Assembly: GCF_021109255.1 (NCBI RefSeq) | Contig: NZ_JAJODG010000001.1 | Source: Merdimmobilis hominis | Lineage (GTDB): Bacteria > Bacillota > Clostridia > Oscillospirales > Ruminococcaceae | Direction: 5' to 3' (one strand) | DNA: 64,000 bases | In this document: positions 16,216-25,027 of the stretch, piece by piece | Numbering within the stretch: position 1 is the first letter of the stretch | Layout: each line of letters opens with the position of its first letter | Program-made: the position numbers and the translations under genes | The notes under the pieces: generated by a model | What the model saw: only the letters and a program-made list of their open reading frames with translations | Told to the model about the DNA's origin: nothing | Database searches by the model: none

Positions 16216-16887
16216 TCATTCCAGGAGTTTTTCCCTTAGGGAGGTGAGGATTTTCTTCTCCCGGCGGGAGACCTGCACCTGGGTGAGACCCAACACCTGA
16301 GCGGTCTGGGTTTGGGTCTTGCCAGAGAAGTAGCGCAGGACGATCAGCTTCCGGTCCTCCGGCGGGAGCTGGCCCACCACCTGTTTGAGGGAGAGAAGGT
16401 CGGAGATCCGCTCCTCGGGGGAGGATACCGGCAGGTCGATCTGGCCGCCGCCTTCGTCATCGCTTTCGGTGAGGGAAAGGGGAGGGGAGGACACATTGAG
16501 GGCTTCCACCACATCCTCCTCCCGGATGTCCAGGGCCTTGGCCAGTTCCCCGATGGTGGGGTCCCGTCCCAAGCTGGCGGAGAGATGCTCCCGGGTGCGG
16601 GTCACCTTGAGGGAGAGCTCCTTCAAGGTGCGGCTGACCTTGATGGCCCCACCGTCCCGGAATAGGCGGCGCATCTCTCCCAGGATCACCGGCACCGCAT
16701 AGGTGGAAAACCGGACCCCCCGGTCGTAATCAAAGGCATCCGCCGCTTTCACCAGGCCGATGCACCCCGCCTGGAACAGGTCGTCGTACTCGATGCCCCG
16801 GCCTTTGAACCGGTGGGCACAGGAGTGGACCAGGCCCATGTTCTGTTCAATGACTTCCTCCCGGTTCCGCTCAGAAAGGCTAACCAT
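16216..16887 (-). CDS. sigF: Sporulation sigma factor SigF
   Basis: 223 residues, with sigma-70 regions 2 (DLFQAGCIGLVKAADAFD and RFSTYAVPVILGEMRR), 3 and 4 (PPEDRKLIVLRYFSGKTQTQTAQVLGLTQVQVSRREKKIL). It follows spoIIAB with an 8-bp overlap, so it is the forespore-specific sigma-F of the spoIIA operon rather than sigma-G. By family knowledge SpoIIAB holds it inactive until SpoIIAA is dephosphorylated after septation. This is the strongest sign that the organism forms, or descends from, endospore formers. Confidence 0.95.
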   Translation of the reverse strand: MVSLSERNREEVIEQNMGLVHSCAHRFKGRGIEYDDLFQAGCIGLVKAADAFDYDRGVRFSTYAVPVILGEMRRLFRDGGAIKVSRTLKELSLKVTRTREHLSASLGRDPTIGELAKALDIREEDVVEALNVSSPPLSLTESDDEGGGQIDLPVSSPEERISDLLSLKQVVGQLPPEDRKLIVLRYFSGKTQTQTAQVLGLTQVQVSRREKKILTSLREKLLE

Positions 16888-17326
16888 TGGCCTCCCCCCG
16901 GGAGGTGATCTTCCGCTCCATGGTGACGGTGGTGCCCTTCCCCTCCTTGGAGGAGACTTTCACCTTGTCCATCAGGCTCTGCATCACTGCAAAACCCAGG
17001 CCGGCCCGCTCGCCGGTGGTGCAGGTGGTAAACAAAGGCTCCATGGCCGCCTTGATGTCGGGGATGCCGCAGCCCTTGTCCCGGACCCGGATGACCACCC
17101 GGTTGTCCGGGTAGATGTCGGCGGTGATGGTCACCGTGTTGATCTCATCCCGGTAGCCGTGGACAATGCAGTTGGTCACCGCCTCCGAAACGGCGGTTTT
17201 GATGTCGGAGAGCTCGTCCACCGTGGGATCCAGGGGGGCGATAAAGGCGCTGACGGCCATCCGGGCAAAGGATTCGTTGGCCGAGCGGCTGTCAAACTGT
17301 AATTTCATCCGGTTACTGGTTTTCAT
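16880..17326 (-). CDS. spoIIAB: Anti-sigma-F factor and serine kinase SpoIIAB
   Basis: 148 residues with a GHKL ATPase fold: AVSEAVTNCIVHGY (N box), VRDKGCGIPD (G1 box) and GERAGLGFAVMQSL (G2). It binds sigma-F and phosphorylates SpoIIAA. I chose ATG 17326, which has GGAGGAGA upstream, over the in-frame ATG at 17347; the gene then overlaps spoIIAA by 14 bp and sigF by 8 bp, typical coupling for this operon. Confidence 0.95.
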   Translation of the reverse strand: MKTSNRMKLQFDSRSANESFARMAVSAFIAPLDPTVDELSDIKTAVSEAVTNCIVHGYRDEINTVTITADIYPDNRVVIRVRDKGCGIPDIKAAMEPLFTTCTTGERAGLGFAVMQSLMDKVKVSSKEGKGTTVTMERKITSRGEANG

Positions 17327-17645
17327 GGCTGTCTCCTCCGTCGTCAAGGTTTGTCAATTTGGAAAGGCCGGCCACCTGCATCACCCGGCGCAGGGGGCGG
17401 GGAATCCGCGCGATCTGCAGCTCGCCGCCCAGCTCCTGCATCAGGCGGTAACGGCCCATCACCAGACCAATGCCGCTGCTGTCCATAAAGGTGACGCCGG
17501 AAAAATCGAGGATCAGCAGCTTTGGCTGCACCCGCTGGGCGGTCTCGTCAATTTCCTCCCGCATGGGGGCGGCGGTGTGGTGGTCAATTTCGCCGGAGAG
17601 ATAAGCTGTGATTTGGTCGTCGAGAATCTGTAAACGAACCGGCAT
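17313..17645 (-). CDS. spoIIAA: Anti-anti-sigma factor SpoIIAA
   Basis: 110 residues, a STAS domain. The conserved phosphorylation-site segment FMDSSGIGLVMGRY is intact, as is LSGEIDHHTA near the N-terminus. In the unphosphorylated state it displaces sigma-F from SpoIIAB. Start chosen at ATG 17645 because AAAGGA is well spaced for it; an ATG three codons upstream (17654) would place that site too close. First gene of spoIIAA-spoIIAB-sigF. Confidence 0.95.
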   Translation of the reverse strand: MPVRLQILDDQITAYLSGEIDHHTAAPMREEIDETAQRVQPKLLILDFSGVTFMDSSGIGLVMGRYRLMQELGGELQIARIPRPLRRVMQVAGLSKLTNLDDGGDSHENQ

Positions 17646-17664
17646 GTTGTTCATCCTTTCGCTT

Positions 17665-17693
17665 GAATTCAGTCCAGTGGGAGGTTGTCCTAA
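17665..17693 (-). promoter_or_regulatory. Sigma-H-type promoter of the spoIIA operon
   Basis: On the - strand TTAGGACAA (17685-17693), 11 bp and ACTGAATTC (17665-17673) closely fit the sigma-H pattern RNAGGAWWW and RNNGAATWW. In Bacillus subtilis spoIIA is transcribed by sigma-H. The element lies 20 bp before the SpoIIAA start codon. Confidence 0.65.
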
Positions 17694-17702
17694 AAAAGGG
17701 CA

Positions 17703-17737
17703 ACAAAAAAATCCCCTATCCATAAGGATAGAGGATT
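17703..17737 (-). terminator. Terminator of folC
   Basis: On the - strand AATCCTCTATCC, TTAT loop, GGATAGGGGATT followed by TTTTTT. It separates folC from the spoIIA promoter. Confidence 0.85.
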
Positions 17738-17802
17738 TTGAGTGAGAGGTTTGCCGCACCGAGGGGGAAAAACCGGTCATCCGGTGGGAGATCCCGTCGG
17801 GT

Positions 17803-19107
17803 TTAGCGGGTTTTGGAAGCTTCCGCCAATTCCTTGGCGATGGGGCGCAGGTCGCTGGCCAGGTAAAGGGAACCGCAGACGACCAGGGCCTCCCCCGGTT
17901 CCAACTGAGCCAGGGCGTCTTTGAGGCCCTCCTGGGCGGATTCCCGGAAATCCACCTGGCCGCAGTGCCGGCGGCAGATGGCCGCCAAGGATTCCCCCGT
18001 GTGGGAGCGGGGGTTGGAGGCGGAGACCGCCATCACCCGGCTGACTTTGGGAAGCAGGAGGGAGAGGGCCTGTTCACAGTCCTTGTCCCGCATCATGGCG
18101 ATGACCCCATAGACCTTTTGCCCGGGAACCAGATCGAGGGCGGCGGCCAGGGCGGCCAGGCCTGACGGGTTGTGGGCGCCGTCCAGGATGACCAAGGGGT
18201 CGCGGCAGAGGATCTCCATCCGGGCGGGGAACCGAACCCCGGCAATGCCGTCCTGGATGGCGGCATCTGGGATAACAAAGCCCAGTTCCCGCAGCTGGAA
18301 GAGGGTTTCCACCGCGGTGATACAGTTGAGAATTTGGTGTTTGCCGATCAGTGGCACCCGGAGGGCCAGGCCTTTGTAGTCCATCTCCTCCCCGAAGAGG
18401 TCCATTTTGCGGAGGGTTACCGCCTGGGGGTCTGGGAGGGTGAGGGTGCAGGAGAGTTCTTTTGCTTTTTTGCGGATCACCGCCATAGCTTCCGGGTCCT
18501 GATCCGGGTAGGCCACCACCCGTCCTCCTGGGCGGAAGATGCCGCACTTCTGGGCGGCGATCTCCCCCAAGGTGTCCCCCAGCACATCGGTGTGGTCGTA
18601 ACCGATGGAAGTGATCACCGATACGAGGGCCCGGTCGATGACATTGGTGGGATCGATCCGGCCGCCCAGTCCCACCTCCAGCACCACAATATCCGCCTGC
18701 TTCCGGGAGTACCACACCATGGCGATGGCGGTCACCGTCTCAAACTCGGTGCACCGTTCTCCCAGGGCATCCAGGGATTCCACCGCCTCTTTGACCGAAG
18801 CGGTTACCTGGGCGAGTTCTTCCTTGGGGATTATCTGGCCGTCCAGCTGGATCCTCTCCCGGAACTCGATGACATAGGGGGAGATGAAAAGACCGGTGTG
18901 GTAACCAGCCTTGGTGAGGGCGGCGGCGGTGTAGGTGGAGGTGGAACCCTTGCCGTTGGTTCCGGCCACGTGGACAAATTTCAGCTGTTTGTGGGGATTG
19001 CCCAGCCGTTCCAGCAGGTGGGTGATGTTGCGCAGTTCCACCTTTTGGCCCACGGCGTGGCGGCTGTGTATGAAGGCGAGGGCCTGTTGATCGTTCAAAT
19101 GTATCAC
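17803..19107 (-). CDS. folC: Folylpolyglutamate/dihydrofolate synthase
   Basis: 434 residues. The Mur-ligase-type P-loop AGTNGKGSTS (48-57) and the FolC-specific LERLGNPHKQLKFVHVAGT, SPYVIEFRERIQLDG and LDGAHNPSGL stretches are present. It adds glutamate to folates in the cytosol. The start is uncertain: GTG at 19107 has only a poorly spaced AGGA; a TTG three codons on (19098) is better spaced. folC usually follows valS in Firmicutes, and valS lies upstream on the same strand here, but a lipoprotein gene on the opposite strand separates them. Confidence 0.92.
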   Translation of the reverse strand: MIHLNDQQALAFIHSRHAVGQKVELRNITHLLERLGNPHKQLKFVHVAGTNGKGSTSTYTAAALTKAGYHTGLFISPYVIEFRERIQLDGQIIPKEELAQVTASVKEAVESLDALGERCTEFETVTAIAMVWYSRKQADIVVLEVGLGGRIDPTNVIDRALVSVITSIGYDHTDVLGDTLGEIAAQKCGIFRPGGRVVAYPDQDPEAMAVIRKKAKELSCTLTLPDPQAVTLRKMDLFGEEMDYKGLALRVPLIGKHQILNCITAVETLFQLRELGFVIPDAAIQDGIAGVRFPARMEILCRDPLVILDGAHNPSGLAALAAALDLVPGQKVYGVIAMMRDKDCEQALSLLLPKVSRVMAVSASNPRSHTGESLAAICRRHCGQVDFRESAQEGLKDALAQLEPGEALVVCGSLYLASDLRPIAKELAEASKTR

Positions 19108-19277
19108 GTCCTATACATGGTTGGATTGAAGTGGCATAGCTCTCTTTCCCTCCATGGTACTACAGCAGGATGGCTTTTGCAAGGCGGTTTGACAGGGTTT
19201 ATAGCTTGTGTTAGGCTAGGGGAAAAGCCTACAGGGCAAAAAGTTGTGCCGGCATGGCAAAGAAGGAGGAACAGCAG

Positions 19278-19862
19278 ATGAAAAAGAAGAGCATTCTCGC
19301 TTGCGGATTGGCGCTGATCCTGTTGGCGGGTTGCGCCCAGAGGGACGAGGGCGCAGGAGAAGCGCCGCGGGAGGAGCCCCTTTCCACGGCATCCCAGATG
19401 GAAGGGGAATCCTCAATCCCAGAAGATTCCTACCAAATCCTGCTGGGGGAATTTTCTTTTTGGTTCCCCAAAGAAGGGTTTTCCTATGGGATGACCGAAC
19501 CGGTGGTGGCGAAGGAGGGCATCTTGTACAGCGATGCCGGTGAATCGGCAAGGGTGGTTGCAGAGCTGATCTCTGTCAGCCCCATCGCGGATTCCGATTC
19601 CCCGTTCTTGGCCTGTGACCAGTTGTATTCAGAAGCCGAAAACACCTGGGAATCCACCTTTGGGGAATATGCGGGGAAGGGGTACCTGATCCAGAAGCCG
19701 ATTACAGAAGGAGCTGTGGGCGGTTATGACAACACGGTTTTTTACTGCATCGCTGTGGAGGATCAACTGGTCACCATCGCTTTTTACCCTGCCTTTGGCC
19801 TTGGGATCGGCACCCAGAGGGAGGAGTTTGAAACGGTTTTAAGCACCATTCAAAAAGCATAA
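19278..19862 (+). CDS. Lipoprotein of unknown function
   Basis: 194 residues, ATG at 19278 after AAGGAGG, signal with lipobox LLAGC-A. A low-complexity Glu/Ser/Pro linker is followed by a small beta-rich domain (YQILLGEFSFWFPKEGF, YDNTVFYCIAVEDQLVTIAFYPA) that looks like the substrate-free domains of short Firmicute lipoproteins; no family recognised. It sits on the opposite strand between valS and folC and ends at a strong terminator. Confidence 0.7.
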   Translation: MKKKSILACGLALILLAGCAQRDEGAGEAPREEPLSTASQMEGESSIPEDSYQILLGEFSFWFPKEGFSYGMTEPVVAKEGILYSDAGESARVVAELISVSPIADSDSPFLACDQLYSEAENTWESTFGEYAGKGYLIQKPITEGAVGGYDNTVFYCIAVEDQLVTIAFYPAFGLGIGTQREEFETVLSTIQKA

Positions 19863-19962
19863 CCCCCTCCTGAGCGGCTATTCCTTCATCCTTTTGGGGC
19901 GGAGTCCCTAGTGGTGCGGTTGATGCTGCGCCGTCAAAGCTCCCCTGCCTGCTATTGGCCTT

Positions 19963-20020
19963 TTCATCAAAAGAGGGGGAGGCTCCCACATGGGAGCCTC
20001 CCCCTCTTTTGTTTGATGAA
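19963..20020. terminator. Very long bidirectional terminator
   Basis: A perfect 20-bp arm (19969-19988, containing AGAGGGGGAGGCTCCC) pairs with 19991-20010 around a 2-base loop, and the stem continues with TTCATCAA/TTGATGAA after a 2-base offset. A and T runs lie inside the stem ends. It separates the convergent lipoprotein and valS genes. Confidence 0.85.
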
Positions 20021-20125
20021 GCCACAGCGCTGGAAACAGGAACAGCGCCCGCCCTGTTTGGGCGAGCGCGCTCCACGCATTCCGGCTGGTCCCCCTCCTG
20101 GGATCAAGCGCTGTCTCTTTTTTCT

Positions 20126-22753
20126 CTATTTGCTGAAAGCCGCAATGCTCTGTTCAATCTTTTGGAGTTTTTCCTGGGCTTTGGCCAGCTTTTCCCGCTC
20201 GTTCTCAATGACCTTGGCGGGTGCTTTGGCCACAAACCCTTCGTTGGAGAGCTTCTTCATGACAAACTCAATGTCCTTTTCGCAGGAGGCTTTCTCCTTG
20301 GCCAGGCGGGCCAGTTCCTTCTCCCGGTCGATCAGCTCATCCATGGGGATAAACACCCGGGCGGAGTCGGTGATCACCTGTACGGCGCCGGGCATATCGT
20401 AGTGCTCCTCTACTTCCACAGTGGAGGCAGAGGCCAGACGCTGGAAGAAGAGGGCGCTGGCCAGGAAGGTTTCAGCGAACTTGGTTTCGATGAAGAGGCT
20501 GGCCTTCTTGCTCGGGGGGACGTTCATCTCGGTGCGGACGTTGCGCACCGCCTTGATGGCATCCATTACCCGGGTGAACTCCGCCTCCTCAGCGGCGAAG
20601 TTGAGGGATTCCTCCCAAACGGGCCATTGGGCGATCATGATGGATTCCCCTTGGTGGGGCAGAGCCTGCCAAATCTCCTCAGTGATAAAGGGCATAAAGG
20701 GATGCAGCAGCTTGAGGGTGCCGCTCATCACATACACCAGCACCCGCAGGGCGCCCATGGCGGTGCCGCCGCCGGCCTGAAGCCGGGGTTTGGTCAGCTC
20801 GATGTACCAGTCGCAGAACACATCCCAGATGAAGTCATAGAGTTTGGAGACAGCCACGCCCAGCTCGAATTTTTCCAGGTTGTCGGTGACCTCAGCCACC
20901 AGGCGGTTGTACTGGGAGAGGATCCACTTGTCCTCGGTGGAGAGCTCCGCAGGGAGGGTAAGGTCGAAGTCATCCCCCTCAGGCAGGTTCATCAGGATGT
21001 AGCGGGAGGCGTTCCAGATCTTGTTGGCAAAGTTCCGGCTGGCTTTGACCTTGTCGTCGCTGAACCGCATGTCGTTGCCCGGGCTGTTGTTGGTGGCCAG
21101 GGTAAACCGCAGGGCGTCGGCACCGTATTGGTCGATAATCTCCAAGGGATCAATGCCGTTGCCCAGGGATTTGCTCATCTTTCGGCCTTGGGCATCCCGG
21201 ACGATGCCGTGGATCAAAACGGTGTCAAAGGGGGTTTTGCCGGTGTGCTCCAAACCGGAGAAGATCATCCGCGCCACCCAGAAGAAGATGATGTCATACC
21301 CGGTGACCAGGGTGTTGGTGGGGTAGAAGTACTCCATCTCCGGGGTTTTGTCCGGCCAGCCCAGGGTGGAGAAGGGCCACAGGGCAGAGGAGAACCAGGT
21401 GTCCAGGGTGTCGGGGTCCTGGGTGAGATGGGTGCCGCCGCATTTGGGGCAGCAGGAGGGATCTTCCCGGGAGACGATCAGTTCGCCGCAGTCGTCGCAG
21501 TACCAGGCGGGGATCCGGTGGCCCCACCACAGCTGGCGGGAGATGCACCAATCCTTGATGTTTTCCATCCAGTTGTAGTAGATCTTGTCAAACCGCTGGG
21601 GGACAAATTTGGTGTCGCCATTGCGCACCGCCTCAATGGCAGGTTCGGCCAAGGGGGCCATCCGCACAAACCACTGTTTGGAGATGCGGGGCTCCACCAC
21701 GCTGCCGCAGCGGTAACAGGTGCCCACGTTGTGCTTGTAGGGCTCAGTCTTGAGAAGCCAGCCGCCCTCTTCCAGATCCGATACTACCTGTTTGCGGGCT
21801 TCCTCCCGGGAGAGGCCGCAGTATTTGCCGGCGTTCTCGTTGAGGGAGGCGTCGGGGTTCATGGTGTTGATGATGGGCAGGTTGTGGCGCAGGCCCACTT
21901 CAAAGTCGTTGGGGTCGTGGGCGGGGGTGATCTTCACCACACCGGTGCCGAAGTCCATCTCCACATAGGTATCTGCCACAATGGGGATCTCCCGGCCCAT
22001 GAGGGGCAGGATGGCGGTTTTGCCCACCAAATCTTTGTACCGCTCATCGTCGGGGTGGACGGCAAGGGCCACGTCGCCCAGCATGGTCTCGGGACGGGTG
22101 GTGGCCACTTCCAGGTAACCGGTTCCATCGGCCAGGGGGTATTTGATATGCCAGAAGAAGCCGTCTTTTTCCTCATACTCTACCTCGGCGTCGGAGATGG
22201 AGGTCAGGCAGTCGGGGCACCAGTTGATGATCCGCTCGCCCCGGTAGATGAGGCCCTTCTCATACAGCTTGACAAACACTTCCCGGACAGCTTTGGAACA
22301 GCCTTCGTCCAGGGTGAACCGCTGCCGGTCCCAGTCGCAGGAGGAACCCATCTTCTTCTGCTGCTCGATAATCCGGTTGCCATAGGTCTCCTTCCAGGCC
22401 CAGGCGCGCTCAAGGAAGCCATCCCGGCCAAGATCCTCTTTGGAGAGGCCCTCCTGTTTCATAGCGGCGACGATCTTGGCCTCGGTGGCAATGGAGGCGT
22501 GGTCGGTGCCGGGGAGCCAGAGGGCGCTGTAGCCCTGCATCCGGCGGAAGCGGATGAGCACATCCTGGAAGGTGGCGTCCAGGGCGTGGCCCATGTGGAG
22601 CTGGCCGGTGATGTTGGGCGGGGGCATCATAATGGTGTAGGGTTTTTTATTGGGGTCGACCTGGGCTTTGAAGTAGCCGCCATCCTGCCAAAATTGGTAG
22701 GTGCGGTCTTCCACCTGTTTGGGGTCGTAGAGCTTTTCCAGTTCTTTTCGCAT
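20126..22753 (-). CDS. valS: Valyl-tRNA synthetase
   Basis: 875 residues, the usual length. The class I signatures are HMGH (residues 53-56) and KMSKS (in GRKMSKSLGNGIDP). Two zinc-type Cys pairs appear in the insertion (WYCDDCGEL, CCPKCGG), and the C-terminal coiled-coil arm is present (EKELARLAKEKASCEKDIEFV). Start at ATG 22753 after AAGGAG; an upstream in-frame extension would run into the leader RNA. Expression is controlled by the T-box leader directly upstream. Confidence 0.97.
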   Translation of the reverse strand: MRKELEKLYDPKQVEDRTYQFWQDGGYFKAQVDPNKKPYTIMMPPPNITGQLHMGHALDATFQDVLIRFRRMQGYSALWLPGTDHASIATEAKIVAAMKQEGLSKEDLGRDGFLERAWAWKETYGNRIIEQQKKMGSSCDWDRQRFTLDEGCSKAVREVFVKLYEKGLIYRGERIINWCPDCLTSISDAEVEYEEKDGFFWHIKYPLADGTGYLEVATTRPETMLGDVALAVHPDDERYKDLVGKTAILPLMGREIPIVADTYVEMDFGTGVVKITPAHDPNDFEVGLRHNLPIINTMNPDASLNENAGKYCGLSREEARKQVVSDLEEGGWLLKTEPYKHNVGTCYRCGSVVEPRISKQWFVRMAPLAEPAIEAVRNGDTKFVPQRFDKIYYNWMENIKDWCISRQLWWGHRIPAWYCDDCGELIVSREDPSCCPKCGGTHLTQDPDTLDTWFSSALWPFSTLGWPDKTPEMEYFYPTNTLVTGYDIIFFWVARMIFSGLEHTGKTPFDTVLIHGIVRDAQGRKMSKSLGNGIDPLEIIDQYGADALRFTLATNNSPGNDMRFSDDKVKASRNFANKIWNASRYILMNLPEGDDFDLTLPAELSTEDKWILSQYNRLVAEVTDNLEKFELGVAVSKLYDFIWDVFCDWYIELTKPRLQAGGGTAMGALRVLVYVMSGTLKLLHPFMPFITEEIWQALPHQGESIMIAQWPVWEESLNFAAEEAEFTRVMDAIKAVRNVRTEMNVPPSKKASLFIETKFAETFLASALFFQRLASASTVEVEEHYDMPGAVQVITDSARVFIPMDELIDREKELARLAKEKASCEKDIEFVMKKLSNEGFVAKAPAKVIENEREKLAKAQEKLQKIEQSIAAFSK

Positions 22754-22817
22754 AAGACAACTCCTTTTCTGCCGCCTCGCGGGGAGGCGGGCGGGGATAT
22801 TCCTTTTTGGATACAAC

Positions 22818-23095
22818 AAAAAAGGCCCGCCCCAAGCATTTTCTGCTTAGGGCGAACCGTTTGGTCCGTGGTACCACCTAACTTCGGGCAAGCTGCCCGC
22901 ACTCTGCCGATACATTCATATCGCTTTCCCGGTAACGGTGGAAACTCCGGTGGAGCCTACTGAGGCTTGTGCCCGTTGGGTCCACGGCTCGAAAGCTACT
23001 TCCACACCGCCCTCACGAAGATTTTCACCAGCCATCTTCTCTCTGTGCTTTGGAAGGGTGTGTACTCCTCTTTGTCAACGCCATTTTACTATATC
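22818..23095 (-). promoter_or_regulatory. T-box leader of valS (tRNA-Val sensing)
   Basis: The - strand leader contains the T-box core GGTGGTACCAC (22868-22878), followed by a terminator stem (arms 22824-22838 and 22844-22858) and T6. The 5' stem I has an AGTA-type bulge and, on its 3' side, GGAAGTAGC. The GTA there (22997-22999) is a valine codon and the likely specifier. Uncharged tRNA-Val would stabilise the antiterminator and switch valS on. Confidence 0.85.
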
Positions 23096-23101
23096 ATCTT
23101 T

Positions 23102-23130
23102 ATCTTACCCCGGAAAGGGGGCGATGTCAA
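23102..23130 (-). promoter_or_regulatory. valS promoter
   Basis: On the - strand TTGACA (23125-23130), 17-bp spacer, TAAGAT (23102-23107), just upstream of the T-box leader. Confidence 0.75.
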
Positions 23131-23379
23131 GCGGGGAGAAAAATTTTTTGCCAGGGCGGAATCAAAACCGCTGCAGCGGATCGGGAAAGGGAGAAGGCCG
23201 AAATAGGAGGGGGGCAGCCCTCCGGCTATTTTCACAATCCCAAAGCCCCTTGGCGATGGGAAATTGGCACAGGGGCGAAAAAAGTGGAAACACAGTAAAA
23301 TCAGTTGATTTTTTAACCCAATCATGGCAAAATGGAAAAAAGAAACTTTTTGAAATCTGTTAAGAAAGTCGGGGAAGCT

Positions 23380-24912
23380 ATGACACATCAATTTGTATTG
23401 GTTCTGGATTTTGGCGGACAGTACAATCAGCTGATCGCCCGCCGCGTCCGTGAATGCGGTGTATATTGCGAGGTTCATCCCTATTCCACGCCCCTGGAAA
23501 AAATCAAGGAGATGAACCCCATCGGCATCATCTTTACCGGTGGTCCCAACAGCGTGTACGACGAGAACTCTCCGAAAGTCGATCCCGCCATCTTTGAGAT
23601 GGGCGTTCCGATTTTGGGCCTGTGCTACGGCTGCCAGTTGACGGCCCAGCTGTTGGGTGGTTCGGTGAAATCCGCTCCCAATAAGGAGTTTGGCAAGACC
23701 GAGACCAGATTTAACAACCAATCCAAGGTGTTTGGGAACCTGCCGGAGAGCGGCATCACCTGGATGAGCCACAACGACTATGTGGATGCCATGCCTACCG
23801 GATTTACCTCGGTGGCTCAAACGGATGACTGCCCTGTGGCGGCGATGGAAAATGCAGAGCGAAAAATTTACTGCTTCCAGTACCATCCCGAAGTCAATCA
23901 CACGGAAAATGGGATCAAAATGATCCGCAACTTCCTTTTTGAAGTCTGCGGTGCCAAAGGCGATTGGTCTATGGGGGATTACGCCAAAACCGCCGTTGAG
24001 AATATCCGTAAACAGGTGGGGAACGGGAAGGTTCTGCTGGCCCTTTCCGGCGGCGTGGATAGCTCTGTGGTGGCTAAGCTGTTGGAGAAAGCAGTGGGCA
24101 GCCAGCTGACCTGCATTTTTGTGGATCACGGCCTGATGCGCAAAAACGAAGGCGATGAAGTGGAAGCAGTCTTTGCCGGCGGCCCGGTCAACTTTGTCCG
24201 GGTCAATGCAGGGGAGCGGTTTTTAGCCAAATTGGCTGGGGTCACCGAGCCGGAGAAAAAGCGCAAGATCATCGGCGAGGAGTTTATCCGCGTTTTTGAA
24301 GAAGAGGGCAAAAAGATCGGCAAGGTGGACTTCCTGGCACAGGGGACGATCTACCCCGATGTCATCGAATCCGGCGCCGGCGATGCCGCCGTTATCAAAA
24401 GCCATCACAACGTGGGTGGACTGCCTGACTATGTGGATTTTAAAGAAATTGTGGAGCCTCTGCGCCTCCTGTTTAAGGATGAGGTCCGCGCTTTGGGCAA
24501 AGAGTTGGGCTTGCCAGATTACCTAGTGTGGAGACAGCCTTTCCCAGGGCCTGGCCTTGCCATCCGGGTCATCGGCGAAATTACCGAGGAGAAGCTGTCT
24601 ATCCTGCGGGATGCGGATTGGATTTTCCGGGATGAAATCGCCAAGGCTGGCCTTGACCGGGATATCAACCAATATTTTGCTGTACTGACCAACATGCGGT
24701 CGGTGGGAGTCATGGGCGATGGAAGAACCTATGATTACACTTTGGCCCTTCGTGGGGTTACCACCACCGATTTCATGACTGCTAATTGGGCTAGAATTCC
24801 TTATGAGGTGCTGGAGAAGGCTTCTAGCCGGATCATCAATGAAGTCAGCGGCATCAACCGTATTGTGTATGATATCACCTCCAAACCCCCGGCAACTATT
24901 GAGTGGGAATAA
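23380..24912 (+). CDS. guaA: GMP synthase (glutamine-hydrolysing)
   Basis: 510 residues from ATG 23380; an upstream in-frame ATG at 23332 is less likely. The class I glutamine amidotransferase has its nucleophile Cys82 in GLCYGCQ and the His-Glu of QYHPEVNHTE. The ATP pyrophosphatase domain has LSGGVDSSV, and the C-terminal dimerisation domain ends in PPATIEWE. It converts XMP to GMP. The last 14 bp, including the stop codon, are one copy of the direct repeat that bounds the integrated element; the insertion leaves the protein intact. Confidence 0.97.
   Translation: MTHQFVLVLDFGGQYNQLIARRVRECGVYCEVHPYSTPLEKIKEMNPIGIIFTGGPNSVYDENSPKVDPAIFEMGVPILGLCYGCQLTAQLLGGSVKSAPNKEFGKTETRFNNQSKVFGNLPESGITWMSHNDYVDAMPTGFTSVAQTDDCPVAAMENAERKIYCFQYHPEVNHTENGIKMIRNFLFEVCGAKGDWSMGDYAKTAVENIRKQVGNGKVLLALSGGVDSSVVAKLLEKAVGSQLTCIFVDHGLMRKNEGDEVEAVFAGGPVNFVRVNAGERFLAKLAGVTEPEKKRKIIGEEFIRVFEEEGKKIGKVDFLAQGTIYPDVIESGAGDAAVIKSHHNVGGLPDYVDFKEIVEPLRLLFKDEVRALGKELGLPDYLVWRQPFPGPGLAIRVIGEITEEKLSILRDADWIFRDEIAKAGLDRDINQYFAVLTNMRSVGVMGDGRTYDYTLALRGVTTTDFMTANWARIPYEVLEKASSRIINEVSGINRIVYDITSKPPATIEWE
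24899..24912 (+). repeat. Left attachment site (attL) within guaA
   Basis: TTGAGTGGGAATAA, the last codons and stop of guaA; identical to 33551-33564. Confidence 0.85.
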
Positions 24913-24928
24913 ATATTTAGTGTTTTCT

Positions 24929-24974
24929 GAATCCTGAAAAGCGTTGGTAATACAGCGTTTTTCAGGATTTTTCT
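24929..24974. terminator. Terminator after guaA/integrase
   Basis: AATCCTGAAAAGCG pairs with CGTTTTTCAGGATT (one mismatch) and is followed by TTTTTCTTTTTT. It lies between the convergent guaA and integrase genes. Confidence 0.75.
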
Positions 24975-24982
24975 TTTTTAGC

Positions 24983-25021
24983 GGCTACAAATTGGCTGCA
25001 TTTGCAGCGATTTTTGTAGCC
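24983..25021. repeat. Candidate integrase arm-type sites, left end
   Basis: GGCTACAAA at 24983-24991 and its inverse TTTGTAGCC at 25013-25021. The same 9-mer occurs twice near the right end (33433-33441 and 33444-33452), the distribution expected for tyrosine-recombinase arm sites. Confidence 0.5.
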
Positions 25022-25027
25022 AGAGGC

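Noticed and set aside
19963..20020. Long inverted repeat as a possible insertion-sequence end or MITE
   Set aside because: It lies exactly between two convergent genes, has A/T tracts inside the stem, and shows no target duplication, so it is a terminator.
19955..22963. A 1002-codon open frame on the + strand
   Set aside because: It lies antisense to valS, whose protein motifs and T-box leader are unmistakable; the + strand text is low-complexity Gly/Val/His typical of shadow frames in GC-rich genes.
23131..23379. Possible purine riboswitch in front of guaA
   Set aside because: I searched for a guanine-aptamer three-way junction and its conserved loops and found none; only a weak promoter (TTGATT-17-CAAAAT) is visible.
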